Source: Prochlorococcus sp. AG-363-A16
GTDB taxonomy: Bacteria > Cyanobacteriota > Cyanobacteriia > PCC-6307 > Cyanobiaceae
Assembly: GCA_003280345.1 (NCBI GenBank)
Contig: QCFB01000003.1
Coordinates: 1 to 64,000 of the forward strand
Reading direction: 5' to 3'
Length of the DNA stretch: 64,000 nucleotides
Under the pieces are notes generated by a model. The model saw only the letters and a list, made by a program, of their open reading frames with translations. It was not told the DNA's origin and did no database searches. The stretch's first letter is position 1; every line of letters starts with the position of its first letter. Position numbers and translations under genes: made by a program. This document shows, in pieces, positions 29,827 to 39,944 of the stretch.

Positions 29827-32448
29827 TCAAATAGAGGGAGTCTCATCTTTCCCTGGAACCTCAATGGACTCATCAGGTGGCTGAGGGTTACTTTGATCTT
29901 CGGCCTCAGGTGGAACCAATACAACCTCTGAGAGCCTGTCACCAGAATCAAGACGTTGGACCCTAACACCAGTTGCAGCACGAGATTGCTGCGGAATTTG
30001 ATCAGCACTTGTTCTAACGATCACCCCACGCTCGCTGACCAGCAATAGTTCTTCTCCCAGGCCTAAAACTCTCAATCCAACCAATTCATCCCCGTCTCGC
30101 CTGAACTTAATTGCACGCAAACCCATACCAGCTCTCTTCTGCAATCGAAACTGAGTTACAGGGACACGTTTGCCCAAGCCTGTTGCAGATGCAACCAAAA
30201 CCCAGGGTCCTTCAGTAACACTATCAACTCCACCCTCTATTTCTTCCTCAGAACAACTAGCGATTTGATCAGCTAATTCTGTAGGCAATACATCCATGCT
30301 TACCAAAGAGTCGCCAGGTCGCAAATTCATTGATCTCACACCTCTTGCAGTTCTTCCAAGAGGCCTTAGTTCATCATCATTAATTCGAAAGTGGATTGTC
30401 ATGCCAGCCTTTGAACCAATCAAAACACTGTCATCAGAAGCCGCCAGCCTTACCCAAGTAAGCGCATCGCCCTGCTCAAGACCAATTGCTATAAGACCAT
30501 TAGAACGAATCTTGCTAAAAGCTGATACAGAGGTTCTCTTGATAAAACCTCCTTTAGTAAGCATTAATAAATGAGTGTCATCGTCAAAAGACGTCACTGA
30601 TAGCAATGACGTAATTGCTTCTTCGCGAGGAATAGGCAATAGCTGTACTACAGGGGTACCTTTAGCAGTACGGCTACATTGAGGTACCCGGTAAGCGGGA
30701 AGAGCGTATGCAACTCCACGATCGCTGAAAAGAAGAAGAGTGTCGTGGTCATTGCAGCTAATAAATAACCTCACCGCTTCCTCTCCCTGACTTCGAGTAC
30801 CAGCCTTTCCCCTAGTACCTCTACTGGTTGCAACAAATTCACTTACAGGCATACGCTTTAAATAACCCGTCTCTGTAAGCAAGACAACTGAACGTTCATT
30901 AGCTATAAGGTCAATATCTTCAAGCCCTCCTCCAAGGTCAAGAATTTCGGTACGGCGTGGAGAAAAATATCTTTCACGTAACTTGCCTAATTCATCGTTA
31001 ATAAGTGTCAAGACTCTCTCTCTGTTTTCTAAAATATCTTTGAAATCGGCAATCTTCTTTACAAGATCTTCATGTTCAAGTTTTATCTTGTCAGCCTCTA
31101 AAGCAGTTAAGCGCCTTAGCTGCATTTGCAAGATTGAATCTGCCTGAATATCAGTTAAGCCATGAAGATCCTGGAGTTTTTGTTTTGCACTTGCAGTATC
31201 TGAGGCGGCACGAATTAATGCAATTATTGGGTCGATCTGATCAAGAGCAAGAAGGAGTCCTAATAAAATATGATCACGTTCCTCCGCTTTACGTAGTAAA
31301 TAACGAGTCCTTCTTTCAATTGTTGCAATTCGAAAATCTAAAAAAACCTGCAACATTTTACGTAGAGTTAATAGAACAGGTTCACCATCAACTAATGCCA
31401 ACATATTCGCACTAAAATTACTTTGTATAGGCGTAAGTTTAAAAAGATTGTTGAGAACAACTTGAGGATATGCGTCTCGTCGTAACTCAACTACCACTCT
31501 CATTCCATCTCGATCACTTTCATCTCTGATATCAGAAATTCCTTCCAACTTCTTATCATTCACCATATCGGCAATACGTTCTATAAGAGCTGCTTTATTT
31601 GTTTGATAAGGAAGCTGAGTAATAATCACTGCATCCCTATCCGGCCTTCCAGGAGATTCAATAGTCTCGATTTCTGCAACGCCCCTCATTGTCACTGAAC
31701 CTCTACCAGTAAGGTATGTTTCTCGAATTCCTTTTCTGCCTAAAATTTGCCCACCAGTAGGGAAATCTGGCCCAGTTATTATGCCCATCAATTCCTGATC
31801 ATTTAACTCTGGATTAGAAATAAGCGCCTTAAGTCCATCAATTAATTCACCCAGGTTATGAGGTGGGATATTGGTAGCCATCCCAACAGCTATTCCAGAA
31901 GAACCATTCAGCAATAACTGAGGAATACGAGCTGGTAAAACAGTTGGCTCCTGCTGTGAGCCATCAAAATTGTCAGAGAAATCAACCGTTTCTGCCTCAA
32001 TATCTTCTAAAAGACTGTCTGTAGTAAGTGCCTGCAATCGCGATTCTGTATATCTCATTGCAGCTGGAGGATCATTATCAATAGATCCAAAATTGCCATG
32101 CCCGTCTATCAAGGGCATTTGCATTGAAAAGTCCTGAGCCATGCGCACCAGTGCGTCATACACGGCTGTATCGCCATGCGGGTGATACTTACCAAGCACC
32201 TCACCCACAACACGAGCACACTTTCTATAAGGCCTTTCACTGGTAAGGCCAAGCTCATACATCGCATAAAGAATGCGCCTATGAACTGGCTTAAGGCCAT
32301 CTCTCGCGTCTGGCAAAGCGCGGCCCACTATTACGCTCATCGCGTACTCCAAGTAGGAGCGCGACATCTCATTCCTCAAGTCTGTCTGGATGATCCGATC
32401 GTCGGACTCTCCGGGAGCACCGCTACCGGGTCCCAAAGGATCAGCCAT
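29827..32448 (-). CDS. gyrA: DNA gyrase subunit A
   Basis: Breakage-reunion subunit that introduces negative supercoils. The protein has the N-terminal helical block ([20 protein letters not shown]), the catalytic Tyr in [10 protein letters not shown], and the C-terminal beta-pinwheel repeats with a GyrA-box-like segment (SRGTRGKAG). The ATG at 32448 (873 residues) is preferred; the frame is open to a TTG at 32466. It is followed directly by crtL. Confidence 0.96.
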   Translation of the reverse strand: MADPLGPGSGAPGESDDRIIQTDLRNEMSRSYLEYAMSVIVGRALPDARDGLKPVHRRILYAMYELGLTSERPYRKCARVVGEVLGKYHPHGDTAVYDALVRMAQDFSMQMPLIDGHGNFGSIDNDPPAAMRYTESRLQALTTDSLLEDIEAETVDFSDNFDGSQQEPTVLPARIPQLLLNGSSGIAVGMATNIPPHNLGELIDGLKALISNPELNDQELMGIITGPDFPTGGQILGRKGIRETYLTGRGSVTMRGVAEIETIESPGRPDRDAVIITQLPYQTNKAALIERIADMVNDKKLEGISDIRDESDRDGMRVVVELRRDAYPQVVLNNLFKLTPIQSNFSANMLALVDGEPVLLTLRKMLQVFLDFRIATIERRTRYLLRKAEERDHILLGLLLALDQIDPIIALIRAASDTASAKQKLQDLHGLTDIQADSILQMQLRRLTALEADKIKLEHEDLVKKIADFKDILENRERVLTLINDELGKLRERYFSPRRTEILDLGGGLEDIDLIANERSVVLLTETGYLKRMPVSEFVATSRGTRGKAGTRSQGEEAVRLFISCNDHDTLLLFSDRGVAYALPAYRVPQCSRTAKGTPVVQLLPIPREEAITSLLSVTSFDDDTHLLMLTKGGFIKRTSVSAFSKIRSNGLIAIGLEQGDALTWVRLAASDDSVLIGSKAGMTIHFRINDDELRPLGRTARGVRSMNLRPGDSLVSMDVLPTELADQIASCSEEEIEGGVDSVTEGPWVLVASATGLGKRVPVTQFRLQKRAGMGLRAIKFRRDGDELVGLRVLGLGEELLLVSERGVIVRTSADQIPQQSRAATGVRVQRLDSGDRLSEVVLVPPEAEDQSNPQPPDESIEVPGKDETPSI

Positions 32449-32602
32449 AGAAGAGACGGTTGCCAAACCTAAGGTTATCTCGGCATCTGATCACTTGCCG
32501 ATACAAACCAAGTGAACATTTGCTCTATTAGCGCTTAATACAGCCATCTACTCAGTGGTGAACTTGCCTTTTAAAATCAAGAAATTATTTTAGATGTAGG
32601 TT

Positions 32603-33268
32603 ATGGGCTCGTCAGAGGAATCAAAACCAGAAGAGACATCCAACCTTTCAGGCGCACCCCAATCCGCTGACACAAAAGGAATGTCAGAAAAAAATGCTGA
32701 GTCCAAAACTCAGGGAGCTGCTTCTTTTTCTATCAAATCAGATCCTCCAGGATCTTCAGAAGTGAAAGCAAATAGCAATCAAACAGAGGAAATTAGGCCT
32801 AAAGCTTCTTACTTCCAAGAAGCTTTAGGGACAAGTACGTCTTCAGTTCCTGACAATTCATCCATCAATGAAATTTCATCTAACGAAAAAACTTCTCAAA
32901 ATTCAAGTTTCAATTCACCACTCGAAGGCAACTCAGTAAAGGGAGGTGAATGGGAGTTACTGAAAGGCAAAATCTCAGAATTGTGGGAGCGCAATCAACT
33001 TCCTAGCCAAATGAACCAATTAATCCAACCTTTAAGGGTTCTGCTGGGGCTAGTAGGACTATTACTTGTAGTTCAATTATATGGAATTATTTTGGGTACA
33101 ATTGCTAAATTCCCTTTAGCCCCAAGGCTTTTCGAATTAGCAGGAATAATATGGCTCGTCAAGTTTTCCAGTAATAATTTAGTTCGGAGTAAAGATAGAG
33201 AAGATGTGATGACTGGAATAAAAAGTCGATGGAGCAAGTTCAGCAATGGTTCAAAAAGCGATGGATAA
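32603..33268 (+). CDS. CAAD-domain (CURT1-like) thylakoid membrane protein
   Basis: The 221-residue protein has a long low-complexity N terminus (residues 1-110, rich in Ser, Glu, Lys) and a C-terminal CAAD/CURT1 domain: an amphipathic helix (WELLKGKISELWERN), two membrane helices (LRVLLGLVGLLLVVQLYG and FELAGIIWLVKF) and a C-terminal basic helix. The domain is known from cyanobacterial aminoacyl-tRNA synthetase insertions and from thylakoid curvature proteins. Here it is stand-alone. A role in thylakoid shape is plausible but inferred. Confidence 0.75.
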   Translation: MGSSEESKPEETSNLSGAPQSADTKGMSEKNAESKTQGAASFSIKSDPPGSSEVKANSNQTEEIRPKASYFQEALGTSTSSVPDNSSINEISSNEKTSQNSSFNSPLEGNSVKGGEWELLKGKISELWERNQLPSQMNQLIQPLRVLLGLVGLLLVVQLYGIILGTIAKFPLAPRLFELAGIIWLVKFSSNNLVRSKDREDVMTGIKSRWSKFSNGSKSDG

Positions 33269-33343
33269 ATCCCTCTATCCATACACGAATTCGGTTTTAG
33301 ACACCCAAGTTGGTATTTTGGCTGGACTTTAATAAAGCATGCG

Positions 33344-34507
33344 GTGAATATTCAGCTCGGACGCTCCAAAGTTGTTCGAAGGGCCTATGGCATCGACGAA
33401 ATCGCCCTAGTGCCTGGTGGAAAAACAGTGGATCCAGAAATTACTGATGCAAGCTGGGAAATAGGAGGAATCAAACGGGAAGTCCCAATCATTGCAAGCG
33501 CAATGGATGGAGTAGTCGACGTCAGAACAGCAGTAAAACTATCAAATTTGGGAGCACTTGGAGTCCTCAATCTGGAAGGCATCCATACAAGGTATGAAGA
33601 CCCAAGCCCCCTTCTAGAAAAGATTTCATCTGTTGGGAAGGACGAATTCGTCCCTTTAATGCAAGACATTTACAACCAGCCAATCAAAGAGGAACTAATT
33701 ACAAAACGGATTCAAGAAATTAAATCTCAAGGAGGTATTCCTGCTGTTAGTGGAACTCCTATTGCAGCAATACGCTTTAGCAAAACTATTGCTGAAGCTG
33801 GAGCAAGCCTTTTCTTTGTTCAAGCAACAGTAGTTTCTACAGAACACGTTGGACCTGAGGGGAAAGCAAGCCTTGACCTAACCAAACTTTGCAAGGAGAT
33901 GGGCATTCCTGTCGTAATAGGTAATTGCGTGACCTATGAAGTTGCAATTCAACTTATGAGAGCAGGCGCTTCAGGTGTAATGGTTGGGATCGGGCCTGGT
34001 GCGGCTTGTACTTCCAGAGGGGTTCTAGGGGTTGGGATTCCTCAAGCAACAGCTGTAGCAGACTGTGCTGCTGCTAGGGATGACTATCAGAAAGAAAGTG
34101 GACGATATGTACCAATAATTGCTGATGGAGGAATCGTGAATGGTGGAGACATTTGCAAATGCATTGCTTGCGGAGCGAATGCAGTGATGATTGGATCTCC
34201 TATTGCAAAAGCGGAAGAAGCTCCTGGGAGAGGCTTTCACTGGGGCATGGCAACGCCTAGCCCATTACTACCCCGTGGAACAAGAATAAAAGTTGGTTCT
34301 TCAGGCAGCCTCAAAGAAATAATTCTTGGTCCTGCAAAGCTCGATGATGGGACTCAAAACCTATTAGGTGCAATAAAAACTTCTATGGGGACCCTAGGAG
34401 CAAGCACAATCAAAGAAATGCAACAGGTCGAGGTAGTTGTAGCGCCATCACTACTTACAGAAGGCAAGGTTTATCAAAAAGCCCAACAACTAGGAATGGG
34501 CAAATAA
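33344..34507 (+). CDS. guaB: IMP dehydrogenase-related protein (GuaB3 type)
   Basis: Converts IMP to XMP in GTP synthesis, or carries a related function. The 387-residue protein is a TIM barrel with the catalytic Cys in GIGPGAACTSRGVLG and phosphate-binding segments (IADGGIVNGGD, VMIGSPIAK). It lacks the CBS domains of classical GuaB, matching the shorter GuaB3 type common in cyanobacteria and actinobacteria. The start is GTG at 33344. Yfr1 and trxA follow on the same strand, the order known for Prochlorococcus. Confidence 0.88.
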   Translation: MNIQLGRSKVVRRAYGIDEIALVPGGKTVDPEITDASWEIGGIKREVPIIASAMDGVVDVRTAVKLSNLGALGVLNLEGIHTRYEDPSPLLEKISSVGKDEFVPLMQDIYNQPIKEELITKRIQEIKSQGGIPAVSGTPIAAIRFSKTIAEAGASLFFVQATVVSTEHVGPEGKASLDLTKLCKEMGIPVVIGNCVTYEVAIQLMRAGASGVMVGIGPGAACTSRGVLGVGIPQATAVADCAAARDDYQKESGRYVPIIADGGIVNGGDICKCIACGANAVMIGSPIAKAEEAPGRGFHWGMATPSPLLPRGTRIKVGSSGSLKEIILGPAKLDDGTQNLLGAIKTSMGTLGASTIKEMQQVEVVVAPSLLTEGKVYQKAQQLGMGK

Positions 34508-34540
34508 ATTTTCAAACCAGAAATACTGATAAGACAGAGT

Positions 34541-34546
34541 TAATAT
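34541..34546 (+). promoter_or_regulatory. -10 element of Yfr1
   Basis: TAATAT lies 6-7 nt before the expected Yfr1 5' end (about 34553). No clear -35 box is seen, as is common in Prochlorococcus. Confidence 0.6.
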
Positions 34547-34552
34547 CAAATC

Positions 34553-34611
34553 GTGAGAGTTTCGGCTCCCACACTCCTCACACCACCAGCCCGACGAGCT
34601 CGGGCTTTTTG
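34553..34611 (+). ncRNA. yfr1: Yfr1 small regulatory RNA
   Basis: Trans-acting sRNA of cyanobacteria. The sequence shows a 5' hairpin (GTGAGAG at 34553-34559 with CTCCCAC at 34566-34572, one mismatch), the family's invariant unpaired motif ACTCCTCACAC (34573-34583) and a 3' terminator hairpin (AGCCCGA/TCGGGCT, 34588-34606) ending in T5. The guaB-Yfr1-trxA setting is also the known one. In Prochlorococcus the motif pairs with mRNAs, including those of porins. Confidence 0.95.
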
Positions 34612-34714
34612 TTTTGACCATTACACGACCGTCACATTTCACACACTCTTTGCTCTAAAGCGTTTACTAAGCAAACACGGTTGCTAAATTTCACGAGACA
34701 AGACGTTTTAAGGT

Positions 34715-35038
34715 ATGTCAAACGCCGCTGCAGTAACTGATTCTTCTTTTGAACAGGAAGTCCTCCAGAGTGACGTACCAGTACTTGTTGACTTCTGGGC
34801 TCCCTGGTGTGGACCTTGTCGAATGGTCTCTCCCATTGTGGAAGAGATCTCCAAGGAGTTTGAAGGCAAAATCAAAGTCTTCAAATTAAATACTGATGAA
34901 AACCCTAATGTTGCAAGCCAATACGGCATTCGCAGCATCCCAACATTAATGATTTTCAAAGGAGGGCAAAAAGTTGACACAGTTGTAGGTGCTGTCCCTA
35001 AAGCAACACTTTCCGGGACAATATCTAAGCACCTCTAA
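34715..35038 (+). CDS. trxA: Thioredoxin (m type)
   Basis: Reduces target disulfides with electrons from ferredoxin-thioredoxin reductase. The 107-residue protein has the active site [11 protein letters not shown] (Cys at about 32 and 35), the cis-Pro segment [11 protein letters not shown], and standard length. It sits just downstream of Yfr1. Candidate targets in this window include the G6PDH/OpcA pair. Confidence 0.97.
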   Translation: MSNAAAVTDSSFEQEVLQSDVPVLVDFWAPWCGPCRMVSPIVEEISKEFEGKIKVFKLNTDENPNVASQYGIRSIPTLMIFKGGQKVDTVVGAVPKATLSGTISKHL

Positions 35039-35132
35039 AAACCTATCTAAATAAGGCGTTTTCCTCCAAAAAAAACAAGTTCTCTCAAGCAAGCAATGGT
35101 ACTGATTCAATACCAGTTTGAGATTTAATGAC

Positions 35133-35759
35133 GTGGCAACTAACATCGGCCTGATTGATTACGGTATGGGCAATTTGCACTCTGTGCAAAAAGCTTTTAA
35201 ACGAATTGGCCAACCACTAAGAATTGTTAGCAATCCGCAAGAACTAAATGGATGTGATGCATTGATCTTGCCAGGAGTAGGTGCATTTGATCCAGCAATG
35301 GAACAACTCAAGCAAACAAAATTAATTCCTTGTTTAACAAAATGGGGAGAAGAAGATAAACCTCTCCTAGGGATATGCCTTGGTCTGCAGTTGTTATTCG
35401 AATCAAGCGATGAGGGTTCTTCAAAAGGATTAGGGATTTTGAAAGGCAATGTTCATCGACTCCCAAAAGGTCAAGGGGAAAGGATTCCTCACATGGGATG
35501 GGCTCTTCTAAACCATCAAAATAACTGCCCACTAATCGACAACAATGATCAACAAAACTGGATGTATTTCGTCCATTCCTATGCAGCTGTCCCAATAGAA
35601 AAGGGTGACTTAGCCGCAACTGCAAAGTTTGGACAAACCGAAGTCACTGCAATGGTTTGGAAGGGAAGAATTGGCGCTTGTCAATTTCATCCTGAGAAAT
35701 CTGCAAAGGCAGGTCAAAGACTTCTGATTCGTTGGCTCAAATGGCTAAATGATGGATAA
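35133..35759 (+). CDS. hisH: Imidazole glycerol phosphate synthase, glutaminase subunit
   Basis: Releases ammonia from glutamine for HisF in histidine synthesis. The 208-residue class I amidotransferase has the nucleophile Cys in LLGICLGLQLLF and the His-Glu pair in CQFHPEKS, with GLIDYGMGNLHSV at the N terminus. The GTG at 35133 places the start just before that block; a TTG at 35118 extends it by five codons. HisF is not in the window. Confidence 0.95.
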   Translation: MATNIGLIDYGMGNLHSVQKAFKRIGQPLRIVSNPQELNGCDALILPGVGAFDPAMEQLKQTKLIPCLTKWGEEDKPLLGICLGLQLLFESSDEGSSKGLGILKGNVHRLPKGQGERIPHMGWALLNHQNNCPLIDNNDQQNWMYFVHSYAAVPIEKGDLAATAKFGQTEVTAMVWKGRIGACQFHPEKSAKAGQRLLIRWLKWLNDG

Positions 35760-35768
35760 ACACTTGTT

Positions 35769-36419
35769 ATGAAAGGGACTCTAAGAATCTCTGGAGGGAA
35801 ACGCATAAAAAGTCCATCAGGCCTAACCACAAGGCCAACAACTTCAATGGTTAGAGAAGCCGTAATGAACCTTGTTGGGAGAATGTTAGAAAATTGCCAT
35901 TGGCTAGATCTATTTAGTGGAAGCGGAGTTATGGGATGCGAAGCTCTACAGAGAGGAGCAAAAAAAGTGATTGCAATTGAAAGCAACAAGAAGACAGCTC
36001 AAATATGCAAAACAAACCTTATCTCTATAACAAGAAGCCTATCTAATAGAAAACATATTCAGGTTCTAAACCATGATGTAATTACCTTGCTAAACAAAGG
36101 GTTTCATTCAATAAATATCAAAGAAACCTCTGACAAAAAAGAAAAAGACCCTCGTTTTAACCTGATTTATTTAGACCCTCCATATGGGTCAAATCTTTAT
36201 TCATCAGTTTTTGAAAGTTTGCAAAAAGGGAATTGGCTAACAAATGATGCAATTGTTATATGCGAACACTCTTCTGAAGTGCCTATAAGGACTCCTAATG
36301 GATGGACAGAGCAAAAAAGACGTAAATATGGCAAAAGTGCCTTGCTTTTAATCAGCCCCCCAAAGGAGTACTCCTACGATATTGATTCCAAGCAGCGACA
36401 AAAAGGCCCAAAAGCGTGA
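35769..36419 (+). CDS. rsmD: 16S rRNA (guanine-N2)-methyltransferase RsmD
   Basis: Methylates G966 (E. coli numbering) of 16S rRNA. The 216-residue protein has an SAM-binding motif [16 protein letters not shown] and the catalytic [10 protein letters not shown]. The N-terminal [11 protein letters not shown] and [13 protein letters not shown] are typical. The start is 9 bp after hisH. Its last 68 bases overlap petG, which is encoded on the opposite strand. Confidence 0.92.
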   Translation: MKGTLRISGGKRIKSPSGLTTRPTTSMVREAVMNLVGRMLENCHWLDLFSGSGVMGCEALQRGAKKVIAIESNKKTAQICKTNLISITRSLSNRKHIQVLNHDVITLLNKGFHSINIKETSDKKEKDPRFNLIYLDPPYGSNLYSSVFESLQKGNWLTNDAIVICEHSSEVPIRTPNGWTEQKRRKYGKSALLLISPPKEYSYDIDSKQRQKGPKA

Positions 36420-36465
36420 CAGAGACTAGACCTAAAACAATTCCACAAAGTAGAGGTTCAATCAT
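36352..36465 (-). CDS. petG: Cytochrome b6f complex subunit V (PetG)
   Basis: Single-helix subunit needed for assembly of the cytochrome b6f complex in the thylakoid. The minus-strand frame gives 37 residues beginning [13 protein letters not shown] and continuing with [14 protein letters not shown], nearly identical to PetG in other cyanobacteria. ATG at 36463-36465, TGA at 36352-36354. It is shorter than 60 residues and its 3' 68 bp overlap the rsmD 3' end, so standard gene callers can miss it. It is divergent from the cytochrome c gene that follows. Confidence 0.96.
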   Translation of the reverse strand: MIEPLLCGIVLGLVSVTLLGLFVAAWNQYRRSTPLGG

Positions 36466-36521
36466 TTGCGTAATTCAGCTATGACTATTAAGCATAATTC
36501 TTTCATGCGTTAGAAGTTCCT

Positions 36522-36917
36522 GTGTCGAGCCCGTCATCAAATGCTGCAAGTGAGGCTAAAAACAAGGGTGGGCTCATTAGAGCTCTGATCGTTTTCGCTA
36601 CCTTATCTTGCACAGTTTTAGTCCTATGGGCGCTAAGGACATCACAAATAGATCCATACGTAAAAGCTACGGTGAACCTCCAAGGCTCTATCGAAAAAGG
36701 AAGTCGTCTTTTCAGAATGAACTGTGCTGGATGTCATGGTATTAATGCACAAGGACTTGTCGGGCCAAATCTACAAAAAGTCAGTTCCAAATTCACTAAA
36801 GCCCAAATTATTAATCAAGTCGTCAAAGGAAACACTCCTCCGATGCCTAGTTTTCAATTAGAGCCCCAATCAATGGCCGATTTACTGGCCTATCTAAATG
36901 CCGCTGGGCAATCGTGA
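36522..36917 (+). CDS. Membrane-anchored class I cytochrome c (CytM-like)
   Basis: The 131-residue protein has one N-terminal membrane helix (about residues 20-42, LIRALIVFATLSCTVLVLW) that probably acts as an uncleaved anchor, and a haem-binding MNCAGCHGINAQG (CxxCH), with the axial Met in TPPMPSF. The anchor plus small c domain resembles cytochrome cM. The start is GTG. It is divergent from petG (56-bp gap), so both may respond to the same promoter region in electron-transport control. Confidence 0.82.
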   Translation: MSSPSSNAASEAKNKGGLIRALIVFATLSCTVLVLWALRTSQIDPYVKATVNLQGSIEKGSRLFRMNCAGCHGINAQGLVGPNLQKVSSKFTKAQIINQVVKGNTPPMPSFQLEPQSMADLLAYLNAAGQS

Positions 36918-37660
36918 ACAGTTGGGCTAATCCAATAAAATTAGTTCTCGTGGAACCTTCTGGGACACTGAATTTAGGAAGTGTTGCAAGGCTCTGTGAA
37001 AATTTCGGAATTCAGGAATTACGTTTAGTTGAACCAAGATGCAATCCCGTCGATACCGAAGCAATAAAAATGGCAGTGAGAGGGGCGAAGCTGCTAGAAA
37101 CCGCTTCTCAATTTTCTTGCTTAATTGATGCAATTGCAGATTGCAGTCGAGTAATTGCAACCTGTGGCAGGATTGATCATGGGGAAATCCCTCTACATCA
37201 ATCAGAAGACGCTCTGAAATGGCTATTAGAGAGTTGCAGCTCATCTCCTGTTGCCCTCGTTTTTGGAAGAGAAGATAGAGGACTTACAAATCAGGAGCTT
37301 CTCCTTGCTCAAAAGGTCATTACACTTCAAACACAACCAAGTTATCCATCTTTAAACCTCTCGCATGCAGTAGCAATCGTGCTGCATGAATTACAAAGGT
37401 GTAAACAGAATGTCTCAAAAAAAGGCTTTGAAAAAGCAAAAAAAAACGATCCTGCTTCACCTACTCAAATAAATGACTGCCTTATCGATGCACAAAACCT
37501 ATTGCTTGAAATTGGATTCCTTCAGAAACATACTGCTGAGTCTCGTATGAACAAATTCAAAGGATTACTTCAACGAGCGCAAGTCCGTCCTGAAGAAGTT
37601 TCATTAATAAGAGGTGTTTTGAGACAAATGCGTTGGGCAATTAAGTCATGCAACTCCTAA
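36914..37660 (+). CDS. TrmJ/TrmH-type SPOUT RNA methyltransferase
   Basis: The 248-residue protein has the SPOUT methyltransferase motifs of the TrmH/TrmJ group: LVEPSGTLNLGSVARLCENF at the start, ALVFGREDRGLTNQEL and PSYPSLNLSHAVAIVL (knot motifs). It probably 2'-O-methylates tRNA or rRNA. The GTG start overlaps the cytochrome c stop by 4 bp (GTGA), so the two are translationally coupled. The target nucleotide cannot be read from sequence. Confidence 0.87.
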   Translation: MNSWANPIKLVLVEPSGTLNLGSVARLCENFGIQELRLVEPRCNPVDTEAIKMAVRGAKLLETASQFSCLIDAIADCSRVIATCGRIDHGEIPLHQSEDALKWLLESCSSSPVALVFGREDRGLTNQELLLAQKVITLQTQPSYPSLNLSHAVAIVLHELQRCKQNVSKKGFEKAKKNDPASPTQINDCLIDAQNLLLEIGFLQKHTAESRMNKFKGLLQRAQVRPEEVSLIRGVLRQMRWAIKSCNS

Positions 37661-37690
37661 CCTCAGTCGAAATAAGAGCGCACATTTCAA

Positions 37691-38788
37691 TTGGCAATTA
37701 ATCGCCCTAAACAAACCGGCTCGATCTTGGCAAGAAGCTTGAGAATGTTTCTTCATCTAACTTTTTTAGGGGTAGGTCTAGGAGTAATAACTGGCTCAAC
37801 ACTTAAATCAATCTCCTTGCATGAGAATGGACTGCAATCAATACTTTCAAACTGGATCTCAACCAAAAAAAATCCGCTTGTGAGAGGGAAAAAACATGGC
37901 CGGGTTTATAAGAAAAGTCATATTAATAAACTATTAAAACAGGCAAATAGTCAAAAAGCAATTAAAGAATTAAATGAAAAATGGATGCAAATTGCTAACC
38001 TTCAAAAAGATTTACAAGCAAGTGCTTATCTCTTATCTCTAGATGATGGTAGATATGCAGAACTAAATCCAAATACAAGTTTACCTGCTGCTAGTTCTAT
38101 AAAAATAGCAATACTGCTTGCAGCTCTTGAATTAGTTGATTCAGGAGAATTACGCTGGAACGAACCACTCAAATTGACAAAAGAATTAAGAGGAAGTGGA
38201 GCAGGATGGATGGCATATCAACCTTTAGGGAAAAGCTTCCCTGCCCACGAAGTGGCTACAGAAATGATCAGAGTTAGTGATAATACTGCTACTAATCTTC
38301 TAATTGATCGTATAGGTGGATTTCAGGTTTTAAATGAACGTTTTAGATCACTTGGTCTTAACTCAACTGTCTTAAATAACTGGTTGCCAGACTTAGGTGG
38401 AACCAACACAACTAGTGCCAAAGACCTAGCCCTTTCAATTGCAATGGTTGACGAAGGAGAAATCCTTCAACAAAGGACAAGAGATCTATTTAGAGAAATA
38501 ATGAGCACATCAACAAGCAACCGTATGCTTCCTAGTGGCCTATTAAGAGGTTTAGGTGTTTCTAGTGGCGACCCTGACTACAACTTATTAATTAAGGGTT
38601 ATCGTGTTTACAATAAAACTGGAGATATTGGGATTTCATATGCTGATGCAGGATTAATACAACTTCCAAACAACACTCGGTTCGTAGCTGGCTTTATCGT
38701 GAAAGGTCCATTTAACGACCCTCGTTCTCCAAGGTTAATTTACGAGCTTTCTGCTGCTATGGCTCCTGTACTTCAAGCATTCGATTAG
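37691..38788 (+). CDS. Serine hydrolase of the class A beta-lactamase fold
   Basis: The 365-residue protein has a basic N terminus, a hydrophobic segment (about residues 19-35), a linker with coiled-coil propensity and a beta-lactamase-2 type domain: SxxK motif SSIK (135-138), SDN in RVSDNTATNLL and KTG in YNKTGDIG. All three active-site motifs are present. In cyanobacteria such proteins may be carboxypeptidases or beta-lactamase-like envelope enzymes; resistance is not implied. TTG at 37691 or ATG at 37745 are possible starts. Confidence 0.8.
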   Translation: MAINRPKQTGSILARSLRMFLHLTFLGVGLGVITGSTLKSISLHENGLQSILSNWISTKKNPLVRGKKHGRVYKKSHINKLLKQANSQKAIKELNEKWMQIANLQKDLQASAYLLSLDDGRYAELNPNTSLPAASSIKIAILLAALELVDSGELRWNEPLKLTKELRGSGAGWMAYQPLGKSFPAHEVATEMIRVSDNTATNLLIDRIGGFQVLNERFRSLGLNSTVLNNWLPDLGGTNTTSAKDLALSIAMVDEGEILQQRTRDLFREIMSTSTSNRMLPSGLLRGLGVSSGDPDYNLLIKGYRVYNKTGDIGISYADAGLIQLPNNTRFVAGFIVKGPFNDPRSPRLIYELSAAMAPVLQAFD

Positions 38789-38851
38789 TGCCTTCGAAGG
38801 TCTGAGGTCTGACTATTATGTAGCAATCCAAAACAACATCAAATATCGCTC

Positions 38852-39940
38852 GTGGTTTCAACTAGGAAGCGCAGGGTCTTCCCCTTCACCGCAGTTATTG
38901 GCCAAGAGGAGATGAAATTAGCCCTCCTCCTAAATGTAATAGATCCTCGTATTGGCGGGGTAATGATCATGGGAGATCGAGGAACAGGCAAGTCAACAAC
39001 AATCCGAGCACTTGCAGATCTACTCCCAGGCATTGATGTTGTTTCTGGTGACCCATATAACAGTTCGCCAGTAGATCCTGATCTACAAAGCAGTGAGGTA
39101 AGACAACTCATCGATAATGGTGGAGATCTAGAAACAGAAGAGAGGAAGGTTCCAATGGTGGACCTCCCTCTTGGTGCAACAGAAGATCGCCTTTGTGGAA
39201 CTATTGATATCGAAAAGGCTCTAAGCGAAGGAGTAAGAGCTTTCGAGCCAGGGCTATTAGCAAAGGCAAACAGAGGTTTGCTCTATGTAGACGAAGTGAA
39301 CTTGCTTGATGACCATCTTGTTGACGTTTTACTGGATTCTGCTGCTTCTGGCTGGAATACTGTTGAACGAGAGGGGGTTTCAGTCAGACATCCTGCAAGA
39401 TTCGTTCTCATTGGCTCAGGGAATCCTGAAGAAGGCGAACTAAGGCCTCAACTGCTCGACCGCTTCGGAATGAGTGTAGAAGTCCGCACAGTTAGAGATC
39501 CAGAGCTGCGAGTGAAAGTCGTTGATCAACGCACAGCCTTTGATAGTGATCCCGATTCTTTCTCCGTCTCTTCAGAATCAGACCAACAGTCACTTCAGAA
39601 AAAAGTCGTTGAAGCACAAGAGCGTCTTCAAAAAGTCAAGATGGATGATGATCTAAGGCTAAGTATTTCCGCAGTATGTAGCGAACTTGATGTTGACGGT
39701 TTACGGGGAGATATTGTTACAAATAGAGCCGCAAGAGCCTTGGCAGCCTTTGAAAGTCGAACAGAAGTCTCTGAAGAAGATGTAGCACGTGTCATCTCAT
39801 GCTCCTTAAGGCATAGACTAAGAAAAGACCCTCTTGAGCAAGTAGATTCTGGAGACAGAGTAGTCAAAGCCTTTTGCAAGATTTTTGAGAGAAGCGAAAA
39901 TAATGATCTTTCAGATTTTGAATTATCGGCTGTGGAGTAA
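38852..39940 (+). CDS. chlI: Magnesium chelatase ATPase subunit I
   Basis: AAA+ subunit that with ChlD and ChlH inserts Mg2+ into protoporphyrin IX, the first committed step to chlorophyll. The 362-residue protein begins [19 protein letters not shown], has Walker [12 protein letters not shown], Walker [13 protein letters not shown] and sensor block [20 protein letters not shown]. The start is GTG at 38852. It lies 4 bp before ruvC. Confidence 0.96.
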   Translation: MVSTRKRRVFPFTAVIGQEEMKLALLLNVIDPRIGGVMIMGDRGTGKSTTIRALADLLPGIDVVSGDPYNSSPVDPDLQSSEVRQLIDNGGDLETEERKVPMVDLPLGATEDRLCGTIDIEKALSEGVRAFEPGLLAKANRGLLYVDEVNLLDDHLVDVLLDSAASGWNTVEREGVSVRHPARFVLIGSGNPEEGELRPQLLDRFGMSVEVRTVRDPELRVKVVDQRTAFDSDPDSFSVSSESDQQSLQKKVVEAQERLQKVKMDDDLRLSISAVCSELDVDGLRGDIVTNRAARALAAFESRTEVSEEDVARVISCSLRHRLRKDPLEQVDSGDRVVKAFCKIFERSENNDLSDFELSAVE

Positions 39941-39944
39941 TTTC

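Noticed and set aside
37691-38788. Antibiotic-resistance beta-lactamase
   Set aside because: The three active-site motifs are shared by envelope carboxypeptidases; nothing in sequence or context points to resistance.
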